A DNA stretch of 64,000 nucleotides. It comes from Symploca sp. SIO1C2 (GTDB taxonomy: Bacteria; Cyanobacteriota; Cyanobacteriia; Cyanobacteriales; Coleofasciculaceae). Numbering within the stretch: the first letter of the stretch is position 1; the number at the start of each line of letters is the position of its first letter. The translations under genes and the position numbers were made by a program. The stretch spans positions 102,251 to 166,250 of the forward strand of contig JAAHFP010000002.1 in NCBI GenBank assembly GCA_010672925.1, written 5' to 3'. The notes under the pieces were generated by a model. It was not told the origin of the DNA. It made no database searches and saw nothing but the letters and a program-made list of their open reading frames with translations. Shown one piece after another: positions 13,814 through 23,313 of the stretch.

Positions 13814-13968
13814 CGGTATTTCTTGCTGGTTATATAATCACGCATCAGATTGACAGGACGACGGATGGTGTACTGTTGCCCTCGAAATCTGGCAGTTAGT
13901 TCAGTTTCAGATGTGTCGATAGTAACTTCTCTTGTTTCGTAAGGTAGGCCGCGATAAGCTAGTTTCAT
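13795..13968 (-). CDS. DUF4278 domain protein
   Basis: ATG at 13966-13968 opens 57 codons to TAG at 13795-13797. MKLAYRGLPYE is the hallmark start of DUF4278, followed by TARFRGQQYTIRRPV, a conserved strand pair. DUF4278 proteins are small cyanobacterial proteins of unknown role, often stress-induced. It is a solitary gene, with a long non-coding gap upstream. Confidence 0.75.
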   Translation of the reverse strand: MKLAYRGLPYETREVTIDTSETELTARFRGQQYTIRRPVNLMRDYITSKKYRGVVYN

Positions 13969-14872
13969 GAGTTGCTACTCTCTGTTGGTTTCACATCCTT
14001 ATAGTCTCAGAAAACCAGAGGTTGTTTATTGATGGCAAGCAACAACTATTGTGATAAGTTAAATTTGTTCGTGTGATTTCAACAAAGGTTGTTAGTGATA
14101 ATCATCACAAAGATGATGGGAAAGTTAACTGCGCGAAATTCCAAATTTTTATAGGGTACAGATTATAGATTTCAAACCGGTGCGTTATGTCAAGTTCAGA
14201 TAAACAGTGATAATTCCTTTCTACCTTGCAACCTTCTTTCTTTCCTTCTGCCCTCTGCCCTCTGCCCTCTGCCTAGCCTGCGGCTTCTGCTTGCAGTATT
14301 GCCTTGTTGTCACCAATGTGTAAGTATTCAACCGAACTTGATATTATTTCCTCCGCGCTGCACTAGTTAAAATTGCCCACCTGAGGGATACAGGTGGGTG
14401 AATGGGAAATATAGTAGTTCTGTATAGAAATAGATTTGGCAGATGAGAGTATGTCTCTCTTTGATTTAATTATCCCCCACAGAGACAGAGTTAAAGCAAC
14501 TATTGTGTGAAGAGTCGATAAATCTTCTGTAAAGGGTTGGTGAAGCTCCGTTTTTGTCTCAAGCGGACTTGGGTATGATATCAAATCCGGTATAAATAAA
14601 CCCGTTAGTCCCACATTGTAGAGACGTTGCATGCAACGTCTCTACAGGGTTTTTGCGGTTGCCTTATTTGTGGTCTAGCTCTCATCGGATTTGGTATAAA
14701 ACCCACTTCTGCTGCAAGCCTTACTGTAGTAATTCAGGAAAGCGGTGTGACTTAAATCACAAAAAAGACCGTTGTCAAATCACAGTAACAAAGATTAACA
14801 AATTGTTACATTTGTTTACAACAAAGGTTATCACTGTCACTACTATTAGCTAACCAGGACAAGTTTTTACTC
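13969..14872. other. Long intergenic region rich in repeats
   Basis: No gene is supported. At 14218-14275 lies a GCCCTCTGCCCTCTG simple repeat with the TTCTTTCTTTCCTTCTG block also seen at 47740-47845 and 55613-55680. At 14617-14646 is a perfect 30-nt palindrome around GACGTTGCATGCAACGTC. An 89-codon minus frame at 14363-14632 ends in that palindrome and is rejected. Confidence 0.6.
14617..14646. repeat. Perfect 30-nt palindrome, GAGACGTTGC family
   Basis: Arms TGTAGAGACGTTGCA and TGCAACGTCTCTACA meet without a loop. A degenerate relative lies at 1992-2020. It may act as a hairpin in RNA, or be a palindromic MITE core. Confidence 0.65.
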
Positions 14873-15013
14873 ATGGAATCTCAACAGTCTCAGCATAATT
14901 CTAGCCATCAATCCCATTCTGGTGATATCTTGGCAACTCTATTTTTTCTGATGGGAGCATTGCACCTTTACTCATTTAGGCGAGCGCAACTTGCAAGGCG
15001 TACAGCAAATTAA
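14873..15013 (+). CDS. Small single-pass membrane protein, hypothetical
   Basis: ATG at 14873 opens 46 codons. The N-terminus is Gln/His/Ser-rich (MESQQSQHNSSHQSH), followed by one hydrophobic helix (DILATLFFLMGALHLYSF) and a basic tail RRAQLARR, which predicts an N-out, C-in membrane helix. The stop codon lies in the first unit of a 30-bp tandem repeat. I know no family. The composition is protein-like but short, so it may not be real. Confidence 0.4.
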   Translation: MESQQSQHNSSHQSHSGDILATLFFLMGALHLYSFRRAQLARRTAN

Positions 15014-15098
15014 GACAGGCTAGAAGCCTGTTCCACAGATTAAGACAGGTTAGAAGCCTGTTCCACAGATTAAGACAGGCTAGAAGCCTGTTCCACAG
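15009..15098 (+). repeat. Three tandem 30-bp repeats
   Basis: Three units (15009-15038, 15039-15068, 15069-15098) start ATTAAGACAGG and end CTGTTCCACAG; unit 2 differs by one base. Each contains a small inverted repeat, CAGGCT-AGA-AGCCTG. A relative with GGAACAGGCTTCCAGCCTG is at 35081. There are no spacers, so this is not a CRISPR. Confidence 0.85.
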
Positions 15099-15127
15099 TT
15101 ATATTACTAGAACCTAACACCTAACAC

Positions 15128-16660
15128 CTAACACCTAGTCTTCTTGCTTCTTCGATGACAAGCAGCACGTAATACTTTAACCCGATAAGGATCTGCATCT
15201 TTTCGCCAGTAGAGACGATGTCCCCGGACTTCGGCACAATGTTCTAGGAGACAATTCTCCCAACCTTCGCGAGTGCCAATAGAGCTTGTTTCATCTAGCA
15301 GTCCCCAGTTTTCTTCCTGACGAGTGAGCTTAGCAAACTGCTCATAGAAAGGATAGTCAGGCATTACAAAGGTTTCCTTGCGGTGGAGGATTGGAGGATT
15401 AGAGTATAGGTAGTAGTCTCGGTAGACTACTTGTAAATCCCGCAAATCAATCTGCATACTAGTATGTAGGGACGGATGAGCTTCCCGGTCAAAGTTGGGA
15501 TAGAACAGGTAAGAGATTTTCGGTAGATTAGTGTGGAATTTAACCAGAGTAGCACCTTCCATCCTACCAATAGTGCGGCTAGCACAACCTTCATAGAGTC
15601 GGAGTAGAGGATTTAGGGCTTCTATGGCGGAAACATGAACATAGAGTGCTGTCGGCAAAATTTTGCCAATATTACTCTGTTGGCAGCATTTTGCAATGAG
15701 TTGGGAGTTGCCCACACTGGCCAAGATCAAGTCCGCCGCAGCACAGGCTTGCTTGTAGCTACCAAACAAAGCTTTGACATCATTTTTGAAGGTATCGTCC
15801 AAATTACGTAGTTTAGGACGCTGGCTGAACTGAGCTAAAGCCAGGTATACTAGAACATCCTGACGGCGTTGGTCAGAAATTTTGTCCCATTCTGCTTGGT
15901 CAGTAACTTGAAGAATTACTTGAAAAGCACGGCGAAAATTACCAAACTCTGTAAGTAATTCGGATGATTCGGGTAGTTCCCCTTTATAAGGAAGGCGTCC
16001 TCGTTCAGTAATGAAGCCCATTAGAGGGGCGAGGAGTTCCTGATAGTCCTCAAACCGTTTTGTACTTAGGCGAATTCTGGGAGTGGTGATGCGGGAGTGG
16101 AAACGAGATGCTCGAAAACTTTCCGCCTGGGCTGGATCTCGAAAGACGAAGTAGATACCCAGGGCAACGGGAATAGCTTCGACTTTCAGCACTTGGTCGA
16201 TATAGGATTTGAGTTCTTCTTGTTCGTAATATTTCTGAAAGGTATTGCGGCGGGTAACAATACCATCACCATAGGCAATTTGTTGGCTATTGCGATCGTC
16301 AATTAAGACTTGAGCCGCAACTATCAGAACTTTTTGGGTGAGTTCCCAGGCTTTCAGCAAAGCTTCCCGACGCTCCGCTGGATCTTCGATGACATTAATG
16401 ATATAGCCTAGGTTGACTATGTCGGCACAGATAAGGGGATCATCCGGCTGGTAGTAAGGGTCCCAACCCGCACTGGTATAACCTTGTTTAAGAAGACGCT
16501 GAACATCGCCGCCGTGACCGCAACCATAGTCAAAAAATGTGTTATTTTGATGAAGAATTGCACTCTCTATAGCCAATCGCACCGGCTTAGAGATATCGGT
16601 ACGAACCATTGCGGCTTTGTGACGCTCGATTTCCGGAGCTTCTGGGAATTGAGCAACCAT
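15128..16660 (-). CDS. DNA phosphorothioation-associated putative methyltransferase
   Basis: This is a 510-residue protein. A class I methyltransferase motif I, TFFDYGCGHGGD, is at residues 41-52 for S-adenosylmethionine binding, with DIVNLGYIINVIED as motif II/IV region. The N-terminal ERHKAAMVRTDISKPVRLAI and the long C-terminal region fit the family (TIGR04096-like) annotated as phosphorothioation-associated methyltransferase. Such genes usually stand near dnd modification or restriction genes; none are visible here. The substrate is unproven. It is divergent from the pentapeptide gene. Confidence 0.85.
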   Translation of the reverse strand: MVAQFPEAPEIERHKAAMVRTDISKPVRLAIESAILHQNNTFFDYGCGHGGDVQRLLKQGYTSAGWDPYYQPDDPLICADIVNLGYIINVIEDPAERREALLKAWELTQKVLIVAAQVLIDDRNSQQIAYGDGIVTRRNTFQKYYEQEELKSYIDQVLKVEAIPVALGIYFVFRDPAQAESFRASRFHSRITTPRIRLSTKRFEDYQELLAPLMGFITERGRLPYKGELPESSELLTEFGNFRRAFQVILQVTDQAEWDKISDQRRQDVLVYLALAQFSQRPKLRNLDDTFKNDVKALFGSYKQACAAADLILASVGNSQLIAKCCQQSNIGKILPTALYVHVSAIEALNPLLRLYEGCASRTIGRMEGATLVKFHTNLPKISYLFYPNFDREAHPSLHTSMQIDLRDLQVVYRDYYLYSNPPILHRKETFVMPDYPFYEQFAKLTRQEENWGLLDETSSIGTREGWENCLLEHCAEVRGHRLYWRKDADPYRVKVLRAACHRRSKKTRC

Positions 16661-16738
16661 AACTGAAGCAAAAGTCTTTCAGTTAATATATCGGGGAAAG
16701 AGAATTCTGCGCTACCTAAAGCATAAGAAACTTCATAT

Positions 16739-18601
16739 ATGCAGGCAATTGAAATGGATGCTGACCAACTTCGCGAGCAATATGCAGCAGGAGAAAGAGA
16801 TTTTAGTGGAGTTGACTTGAGTCGAGCGAACTTAAGTGGACTCGACCTTCAACAAGCAAGTTTATGGAGAGCCACCCTCAGCGAAGCTAACTTAACTGGT
16901 ACGAACCTGGGTGGGGTAGATTTACTTGGAGCTGATCTGACTGGTACTACCCTCATTAGAGCTAATCTAATCGGAGCTAATTTGAGAGATGCTGACTTAA
17001 GTGATGCTTTCTTAAGTGGAGCCAACTTCCAAACCACATTATATAACGAAGCAACCCAGTTTCCCCCCAATTTCGATCCGAAATCGGCAGGAGCTTATTT
17101 AATTGCTCCTCATGCTGCCCTCGCTTGTGCCAATCTCAGTGTGGTAAATCTGAGTAGCACCAACCTGAGTAGTGCTAATTTGAGTAAAGCTAACCTGTGG
17201 CAAACCAAGCTCAAGGAAGCTGATTTGAAGGAAGCTGATTTGAAGGGAGCTGATTTGAGGGGAGCTGATTTGAGGGGAGCTAACTTGAATGAAGCTGATT
17301 TGAGCCAGTCCAATCTCTTGGGAGCTGATTTGAGGGAAGCTAATCTGCTAGAAGCCAATCTTCAAGATGCACTCTACGACGAAGTAACTAAGTTTCCCTC
17401 AAATTTTGACCCAGCAGAGGCAGGAGCCCACTTCATTGCTCCTAGTGTTTCGCTGCGGGAAGCAAACCTCAGTGAGTCAAACCTCAGTGGAGCTGATTTG
17501 AGTGAAGCTGATTTGTGTGGTGCTAACCTGAGTCAAGGCAACTTGTTTGGTATCACTCTGGAGAAAGCTAATTTGAGTGGAGCCAAGTTAAACCGGGCAA
17601 AGTTATGGGAGGCAGAACTCAGTGGCACTGACTTGAAGGTCGCTGACCTGAGGGGAGCTGATTTGTGGTCTTCAAAACTCGCAGGAGCGAACTTAACAGG
17701 AGCTTCTTTGCAGAAGGCAAACCTGTTTGGCATTGATCTGAGTTCTACTATCCTTCAGGAAGTAAATTTACAGGAAGCCCTCTACAACGAAGCAACTCAA
17801 TTTCCTGCTGGTTTTGACCCCATTGAAGTTGGAGCAAACTTAATTGCTCCCGGTGTATCCCTGGCTAAGGTAAATCTGAGTGGAGCAGACTTGAGGGGAG
17901 CAGACTTGAAGGGAGCAAACCTGAAAAAGGCTAACTTATTAGGAGTAGATTTGAGCAACGCTACTCTGGATGAAGCTTCCCTTGAAGGGTCATTTTACAA
18001 TGAAGCGACCCAATTTCCTGATAATTTTGACCCTACAGAGGGTGGGGCTCACCTCATTGCTCCTGGTGTATCCCTAGCCAAGATAAATCTTGATGAAGCG
18101 GATTTGAGAGGAGCAGACCTGAAAAAGGCTAATTTATTAGGAGCAGATCTCAGCAATGTTACTCTGGATGGTGTTTCCCTTGAAGGGGCATTTTATAACG
18201 AACTAACTCAATTTCCTACTAGTTTTGACCCTAGCGAGCACGGAATTCACTTAATGGCCCCTGAGGTGTCACTGGTTGAGGTAAATTTGAGTGGAGCAGA
18301 CTTGAGTGGAGTTGATCTGAATAAAGCAGATTTGAGTAAAACGGATTTGAGTAAGGCCGACTTATGGGGAGCAAATCTGAGTGAGGCTTCCCTAAAAGGA
18401 GCGAATCTGGAAGGAGCCAACTTATTGGGGGCTAATTTAACCGGTACTGACTTAAGCGAGGCTAATCTCAATGGTGCTTGTTTCCAGGGCACAGAATTGA
18501 ATGGAGCTAATCTTAATGGAGTAAACCTCCAGGAAGTTGACTTAGAAGAAGCTCTCCTTAACGGGGCAATAATGCCCGATGGCACAATCTACAGTGATTA
18601 G
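16739..18601 (+). CDS. Large pentapeptide-repeat protein with regular linkers
   Basis: This 620-residue protein is made of A(D/N)LXX pentapeptides that should fold as a right-handed quadrilateral beta-helix. The repeat blocks are broken five times by a 27-residue linker of pattern YNEATQFP-xx-FDP-xxx-GAxLIAP-xVSL, first at residues 101-128, then near 215, 345, 418 and 483. So there are about six beta-helix blocks. No signal peptide or catalytic domain is seen. Pentapeptide proteins are abundant in cyanobacteria with mostly unknown roles. ATG at 16739 or 16754 (MDADQ) could start it. Confidence 0.9.
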   Translation: MQAIEMDADQLREQYAAGERDFSGVDLSRANLSGLDLQQASLWRATLSEANLTGTNLGGVDLLGADLTGTTLIRANLIGANLRDADLSDAFLSGANFQTTLYNEATQFPPNFDPKSAGAYLIAPHAALACANLSVVNLSSTNLSSANLSKANLWQTKLKEADLKEADLKGADLRGADLRGANLNEADLSQSNLLGADLREANLLEANLQDALYDEVTKFPSNFDPAEAGAHFIAPSVSLREANLSESNLSGADLSEADLCGANLSQGNLFGITLEKANLSGAKLNRAKLWEAELSGTDLKVADLRGADLWSSKLAGANLTGASLQKANLFGIDLSSTILQEVNLQEALYNEATQFPAGFDPIEVGANLIAPGVSLAKVNLSGADLRGADLKGANLKKANLLGVDLSNATLDEASLEGSFYNEATQFPDNFDPTEGGAHLIAPGVSLAKINLDEADLRGADLKKANLLGADLSNVTLDGVSLEGAFYNELTQFPTSFDPSEHGIHLMAPEVSLVEVNLSGADLSGVDLNKADLSKTDLSKADLWGANLSEASLKGANLEGANLLGANLTGTDLSEANLNGACFQGTELNGANLNGVNLQEVDLEEALLNGAIMPDGTIYSD

Positions 18602-18732
18602 ACTAGGTATAGTAGTCCGGCAAGGTTAAAACCGTAGGTTGGGTAGAGCCCAATAGCGAAACTCAACAAATACCTTTAGGACAAGGGGCTTAAGCCCCTT
18701 GTTTCTCAATGCAACCAACCATCTCCCTCACC

Positions 18733-20625
18733 TTATCTCTTCAACAACTGCCACACCTTAATCGTCCGATCCCTACTACCACTAACAAGTATCTGACCAT
18801 CGGGGCTAAGAGCAATAGAATTGACATCCCGATTATGTCCCCTCAGAGTACTCACACTTTTTCCATTACTCACTTGCCACAATTTGATAGTAGTATCAGT
18901 ACTGCTACTAATAAGTAGTTGCCCATTCGGACTAAAAACAACTGCCCTCACCCAATCCAAATGACCTTTCAGAGTTTTAAGTAACTTACCTCTACCTATA
19001 TTCCACAATTTGATCGTATTGTCGCTACTGCCACTAGCTAACAGTTGCCCATCTGGACTAATCGCAACAGAATTAACATCCCTAGCATGACCGACCAAAG
19101 TATTTAATAGTTCACCACTACTCAACTGCCACAACTTAACCGTATTATCACTACTACCACTAGCCAACATTTGCCCATCTGGAGTAAAGGCAACTGTATT
19201 AATGCCTCTTGAGTGACTCAAGGTATTGAGCAATTTACCAGTACTTAGCTGCCAAATTTTCAGTTTTTGATGATCACCACCAGTCGCCAATAGTTGTCCA
19301 TCTGGACTAATAGCAATGGCTAGAGATACTACGGCATCTAAATCATCAGTAATTGTCAATTTTACTGAACCAGTAGCTAAATCCCACAACTTGATTTGAT
19401 CATCAACACTACCACTGACCAAAATTTCGCTATTGGGACTGAAAGCTAAGGTTAAAACTGGCTCATAATGTCCAGTTAAAGTACGCAGAAGTTTTCCAGT
19501 TTCCAAGTCCCACAGTTTAATTGTGTTGTCAAAGCTACCACTAGCAAGGTGTTTACCATCAGGGCTGATAGCAACTGAAAAAACTGAACTCAAATGACCC
19601 TTAAGAGTATGTATACATTTACCTCTGAGGGTTGAAATTTGAGAATCAGACTTCTTCACTGCTGCTGGCGGGAAGATAAACAATTGACTAGGATCTGGGA
19701 TTGTACCGGAATTCAAATCCTTGATAACTTCTGTGGCAGCTTGATAGCGTTTTTTCAGAGGGTGCTGTAATAGTTTATTAATAATCTGAATTAGCTGATC
19801 ACTAACCGAATTGCTCAAATAATCTTGCCACACCCAAGCAGCATCAGCAACACTGTATATATCCAACGGATGCCGTTTTGTCAGCAGATGAATACAGGTA
19901 ACACCAAGACTGTAAAGATCGCTAGCAAACACTGCCTTACCAACAGTTTGTTCTGGAGCTGTATAACCTGCTGAACCAATTACTGTCCCTGTTCTTTGCA
20001 GAGCAGTAACTGTAGCAGATTTAGCTGCGCCAAAATCCACTAGGACAATCTCTTCCTGAGTAAAACTTGCTTGTGTCAGGAAAGGTTGATTGGTAATCGA
20101 ACAAGAGCGACGCAGAATGATATTTTCCGGTTTAATATCCCGATGAATAATGTTGCGATCGTGGATAAAATGCAAAACTGGCAATAAACTGTTCAGTAGG
20201 TTCCGAATTTTTCTCTCATCAAAAGCACCTTCTGTTGCCAGGGTTTGAGCTAAATTATATCCATCAATAAACTCTTGCACCAAATACTGGCGGCTATCTT
20301 GCACGAAGTGTGCTAGCAACTCCGTAAGCTGAGGATGTCTACCTACTTCTTCGAGTCGTACTGCTTCTTGCTCAAATAATTCAATGGCTTTCTGGAGATT
20401 GCCAGCGCTGTGTGCTGAGGGGAAAAACTGCTTAATTACGCAGTGTGGTTTCGAGGGCTTATCTTCATCCATTGCCAAAAAGGTTCTGCCAAAACCTCCC
20501 TTGCCAATCAGTTTGATGGCACGGTAACGCCCCTTCAACAACAAGCTTGAGCCACAACTTTGGCAAAACTTGCTCCCATTTGAATTCTGAGGCTGTTGGC
20601 AGTTAGTGTTGAGGCAATAGCTCAT
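18733..20625 (-). CDS. Serine/threonine protein kinase with zinc ribbon and WD40 propeller
   Basis: This is a 630-residue protein. A four-Cys zinc ribbon (CLNTNC...CQSCG) is at residues 4-25, followed by a protein kinase domain (about 34-290) with glycine loop IGKGGFGRTF, catalytic HRDIKPEN and DFG. Seven WD40 repeats, each with a GS-SDNTIKLW-type end, fill residues 310-630 as one beta-propeller. This architecture is common in filamentous cyanobacteria and suggests a scaffolded signalling kinase. The start at MSYCLNTNC (20625) is chosen because relatives begin at the zinc ribbon. It faces away from the DUF3318 gene. Confidence 0.9.
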   Translation of the reverse strand: MSYCLNTNCQQPQNSNGSKFCQSCGSSLLLKGRYRAIKLIGKGGFGRTFLAMDEDKPSKPHCVIKQFFPSAHSAGNLQKAIELFEQEAVRLEEVGRHPQLTELLAHFVQDSRQYLVQEFIDGYNLAQTLATEGAFDERKIRNLLNSLLPVLHFIHDRNIIHRDIKPENIILRRSCSITNQPFLTQASFTQEEIVLVDFGAAKSATVTALQRTGTVIGSAGYTAPEQTVGKAVFASDLYSLGVTCIHLLTKRHPLDIYSVADAAWVWQDYLSNSVSDQLIQIINKLLQHPLKKRYQAATEVIKDLNSGTIPDPSQLFIFPPAAVKKSDSQISTLRGKCIHTLKGHLSSVFSVAISPDGKHLASGSFDNTIKLWDLETGKLLRTLTGHYEPVLTLAFSPNSEILVSGSVDDQIKLWDLATGSVKLTITDDLDAVVSLAIAISPDGQLLATGGDHQKLKIWQLSTGKLLNTLSHSRGINTVAFTPDGQMLASGSSDNTVKLWQLSSGELLNTLVGHARDVNSVAISPDGQLLASGSSDNTIKLWNIGRGKLLKTLKGHLDWVRAVVFSPNGQLLISSSTDTTIKLWQVSNGKSVSTLRGHNRDVNSIALSPDGQILVSGSRDRTIKVWQLLKR

Positions 20626-20886
20626 ACAGGGCAACCAAGAGAAGCGGGGAGGCGGGACGCACCAGACGTGGAGATTGGAATTAACCAATATCAATGCATC
20701 TTAAGCTTAACCCACCTTCTTCAGAATAAACGAAAGACTAGAATCCTGATATTGAATTCTTAATTGCCGATTCTATTAATTTAACTACACAAATATCAAT
20801 AATTGTCAATAGACTCAGTAAAGTTTTATAATTACTCCAATTCAATAGAGTTAGTTATTGTTTTGAATTCTGTAGAGGCAGATTAT

Positions 20887-21537
20887 ATGACATCTTATGC
20901 AACCGCTTCTGCCAGAGCGGAGATGAGTGAACTCCGGCGTTTGAAAACCTTACTACCACCAGAGTTGCAAAGTTGGGTTATGGTAGAAGCAACCACTGAG
21001 GTCAATCCACTCTTACTCCGAACCGAAGAGATTGGCAGAGATGAGATCGAAATTCAAGTTGATTTGGTCAAATGGGAGCAACTAGCCCTTGACCAACGCA
21101 ATCTATTATTTTGGCACGAAGTTGCCCGAATTCAAAATGACACTATTCCCAAAGAAGGCTGGGAAATGGCAGCTTTAGCCATTGGTTTAGGTGGCGCTGT
21201 GGGTGAACTTTGGGTACAAGACGGCTTGCTACTGTTATTAGCTTTGGCACTCTGCGGTGTTTCCGGTTGGAGGTTATATCAGAAAAATAATGGGGAGAAA
21301 GTTTTAAAAGAAACTCTAGAAGCTGACGAAAAAGCAATCTCCCTGGCCACTCGCTTTGGTTACACTCTACCTAATGCCTACAAGAGTCTCGGTAGTGCCT
21401 TAAAAACCTTGATTGAAATAACTCCCAAGCGGCGACAAAGACTTAAATACGAAACAAGGCTACAAGCCCTCAAGCGTAGTGCAAATAAAGCCAAGGCTAA
21501 AGCTAAGGCCAAACGAGAGGGTAAGCCTCTGAGCTAA
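20887..21537 (+). CDS. DUF3318 protein (conserved in cyanobacteria)
   Basis: This is a 216-residue protein. The N-terminal domain (residues 1-100) with MSELRRLKTLLPPELQSWVMVE and RNLLFWHEVARIQNDTIPKEGWEMAALAIG is strongly DUF3318-like; LFWHEVARIQ resembles a HExxH-like metal site in which HEVAR is kept but the second His is absent. One or two hydrophobic segments (about 100-140) suggest membrane attachment. The C-terminus is very basic (AKAKAKAKREGK). ATG at 20887 is preferred over the upstream frame from 20803. Function unknown. Confidence 0.85.
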   Translation: MTSYATASARAEMSELRRLKTLLPPELQSWVMVEATTEVNPLLLRTEEIGRDEIEIQVDLVKWEQLALDQRNLLFWHEVARIQNDTIPKEGWEMAALAIGLGGAVGELWVQDGLLLLLALALCGVSGWRLYQKNNGEKVLKETLEADEKAISLATRFGYTLPNAYKSLGSALKTLIEITPKRRQRLKYETRLQALKRSANKAKAKAKAKREGKPLS

Positions 21538-21539
21538 CC

Positions 21540-21598
21540 GAGGGAGTTGGGGGGCTGGGGGAGCTGGGGGAGCTGAGGAAGCTGGGGGAGCTGGAGGA
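21540..21598 (+). repeat. GGGGGAGCTGGG-type simple repeat
   Basis: Imperfect GGGGGAGCTGGGGGAGCTG units lie directly after the DUF3318 stop codon. The same family occurs at 9142-9210, 54765-54845 and 63163-63190. Confidence 0.7.
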
Positions 21599-21867
21599 GA
21601 ATATAACCAAGGAGGAAAGAAAGGCTAATTTGGTATTACTCTTGTACTCCTAAACTCTTTTTTTTAGTTAAGAATTTTCTCACAGATAATTCATACTTTT
21701 TTCATCAAAATTAGCTTTAATTTCTTTATGGTCAATATCAATAAAATTCTTTAAATAGAGAAAATTAAATTCCTACGAAAATATCTTATTTTAGGCTCAT
21801 GTTTTGGCAAACTGAAAAGTCGTAAGATGAGTTGTCTGACTTGTAAGACAATTAGGAACAAACTTTT

Positions 21868-22863
21868 ATGGTTAAAGCAGTTTCCGAAACAAATTTTCCG
21901 GTTACATTCTTAAACCATACTCCAGTGATGCATTTACCAGATCGTGTGAGTGTCACAGAGGGTGTAGCTTTTAAGGAACAATGTCAACAGCTTCTAGAGA
22001 GTAGTCCTCTTCCAGAAAAAATCGTTCTCGATTGCAGCCAAACTATATTTATTGACAGTAGTGGAATTGGAGCACTAGCCCGTACTTTCAGAAATACCCA
22101 ACAAAAAGAGGTTCAACTGGTTCTCAAAGGTGTAACGCCTCAGGTGATGACAGTATTGGAATTGACATCACTCGACAAAGTTTTGACCCTTGAACCACTT
22201 GCGGTAACTACAACAACTACCGCCAATTACTCAGAAAAGCAGCTACCAACGACTCATCCTTCTATGGGTTCTTGGGTAAAGCGCCTCCTTGATATTTTAG
22301 GCAGCTTGGTTGGCTTAGCCATAACAGCCTCGTTGTTTCTTCCCATTATCATCGCGATTAAACTCGATAGTCCTGGACCCATTTTCTTTGGTCAAACTCG
22401 TTGTGGTTTCATGGCAAGGAGGTTCACCATTTGGAAATTCCGCTCAATGTGTATTGATGCAGAAGCCCAAAAGAGTAGTGTCACGAATCAAGCTGTTGGT
22501 GCTATTTTTAAGAATGACAACGACCCTAGAGTAACTAAAGTTGGTCGTTTTCTGCGGAAAACTAGTCTAGATGAACTACCTCAGTTCTGGAATGTACTTA
22601 AAGGGGATATGAGTTTAGTGGGCACTAGACCACCTACACCGGAGGAAGTAGAATATTATGAAGTACCAGAATGGCGACGTCTAGATGTCAAGCCCGGTAT
22701 GACGGGTCAATGGCAGGTAAATGGGCGCTCTTCCATCAAGAATTTTGAAGATATTATTAAGCTGGATTTGCAATACCAGCACAACTGGAGCCTAACCTAT
22801 GACCTCAAACTCATTTTCAAAACAATCATGATCTTGTTTAATGAAAATAGTGGTGCTGTTTAG
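21868..22863 (+). CDS. STAS domain fused to an initiating sugar-phosphate transferase
   Basis: This is a 331-residue fusion. Residues 1-115 form a STAS domain (IVLDCSQTIFIDSSGIGAL, where the DSSG Ser is the usual phosphorylation site of anti-anti-sigma factors). Residues 140-331 are a bacterial sugar transferase: one membrane hairpin near 148-168, DSPGPIFFGQTR, KFRSM, DPRVTKVGRFLRKTSLDELPQ, and PGMTGQWQVNGR. Such enzymes load the first sugar-phosphate onto undecaprenyl phosphate for exopolysaccharide. An RsbW-like kinase gene follows at 23314, suggesting control of polysaccharide synthesis by partner switching. This is inference. Confidence 0.88.
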   Translation: MVKAVSETNFPVTFLNHTPVMHLPDRVSVTEGVAFKEQCQQLLESSPLPEKIVLDCSQTIFIDSSGIGALARTFRNTQQKEVQLVLKGVTPQVMTVLELTSLDKVLTLEPLAVTTTTTANYSEKQLPTTHPSMGSWVKRLLDILGSLVGLAITASLFLPIIIAIKLDSPGPIFFGQTRCGFMARRFTIWKFRSMCIDAEAQKSSVTNQAVGAIFKNDNDPRVTKVGRFLRKTSLDELPQFWNVLKGDMSLVGTRPPTPEEVEYYEVPEWRRLDVKPGMTGQWQVNGRSSIKNFEDIIKLDLQYQHNWSLTYDLKLIFKTIMILFNENSGAV

Positions 22864-23313
22864 GGATCATCTCATTTTTGGCCTCTTGACCAAATACAGA
22901 TAGCTAGTATAACCAGGCAGAAGGCAGCTTCCTTGGAAAAATTTTTTCATCACCAGGTTATGAAAGTAGAATTTTTCCAGCTGTCTGCTGCCTACTTAGC
23001 AAGCCAATCTCCATAAAAAAACTTCACCACCAGGGATAAATAGGGCTTGCTGCATAAGTGTGCCAGCCATGCCAGACAATGCTTTACGCTATTTTTGGCC
23101 TCAAAAAATGCCACTCAATTGCATCTTGTGGCTCAATTTCCACAGCACAAAGCCCGTGGAAAATCCCTGACACCTATTTACCTCAAACCTTACCTAACAC
23201 CTACCACCTAACACCTAATAAATTCCTGTTTTCTGTTCCCGGCTTAGAAGTCAGAAGGTAATAAGATTTATGATGTTTGGTTTTTCGTCTAAACTTTAGT
23301 TGAAAAATTTGAG
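22864..23313. other. Intergenic region with repeat copies
   Basis: It contains an AGGGCTTGCTG-family repeat copy (23042-23140) and a CCTAACACCTACC simple repeat (23186-23220). No gene is seen; the 67-codon frame at 23058-23261 reads through these repeats. Confidence 0.6.
23042..23140 (+). repeat. Interspersed repeat, AGGGCTTGCTG family, copy 2
   Basis: AGGGCTTGCTGCATAAGTG, then CAGCCATGCCAGACAATGC, matches the block order of the copy at 760. Confidence 0.55.

Noticed and set aside
14363..14632. 89-codon minus-strand frame
   Set aside because: It begins in a perfect palindromic repeat and has no recognisable protein pattern or ribosome binding site.
15009..15098. Possible CRISPR array
   Set aside because: The three 30-bp units are directly adjacent without spacers, and no cas gene is in the window.
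16849..18585. Antisense frames of 66-112 codons over the pentapeptide gene
   Set aside because: They arise from the repeated sense codons (the LASLKSAPLKSA-type pattern is the complement of A(D/N)LXX).
20803..20886. 28-codon N-terminal extension of the DUF3318 protein
   Set aside because: The conserved family starts at MTSYATAS (20887), and the extension lacks a normal start codon and ribosome binding site.
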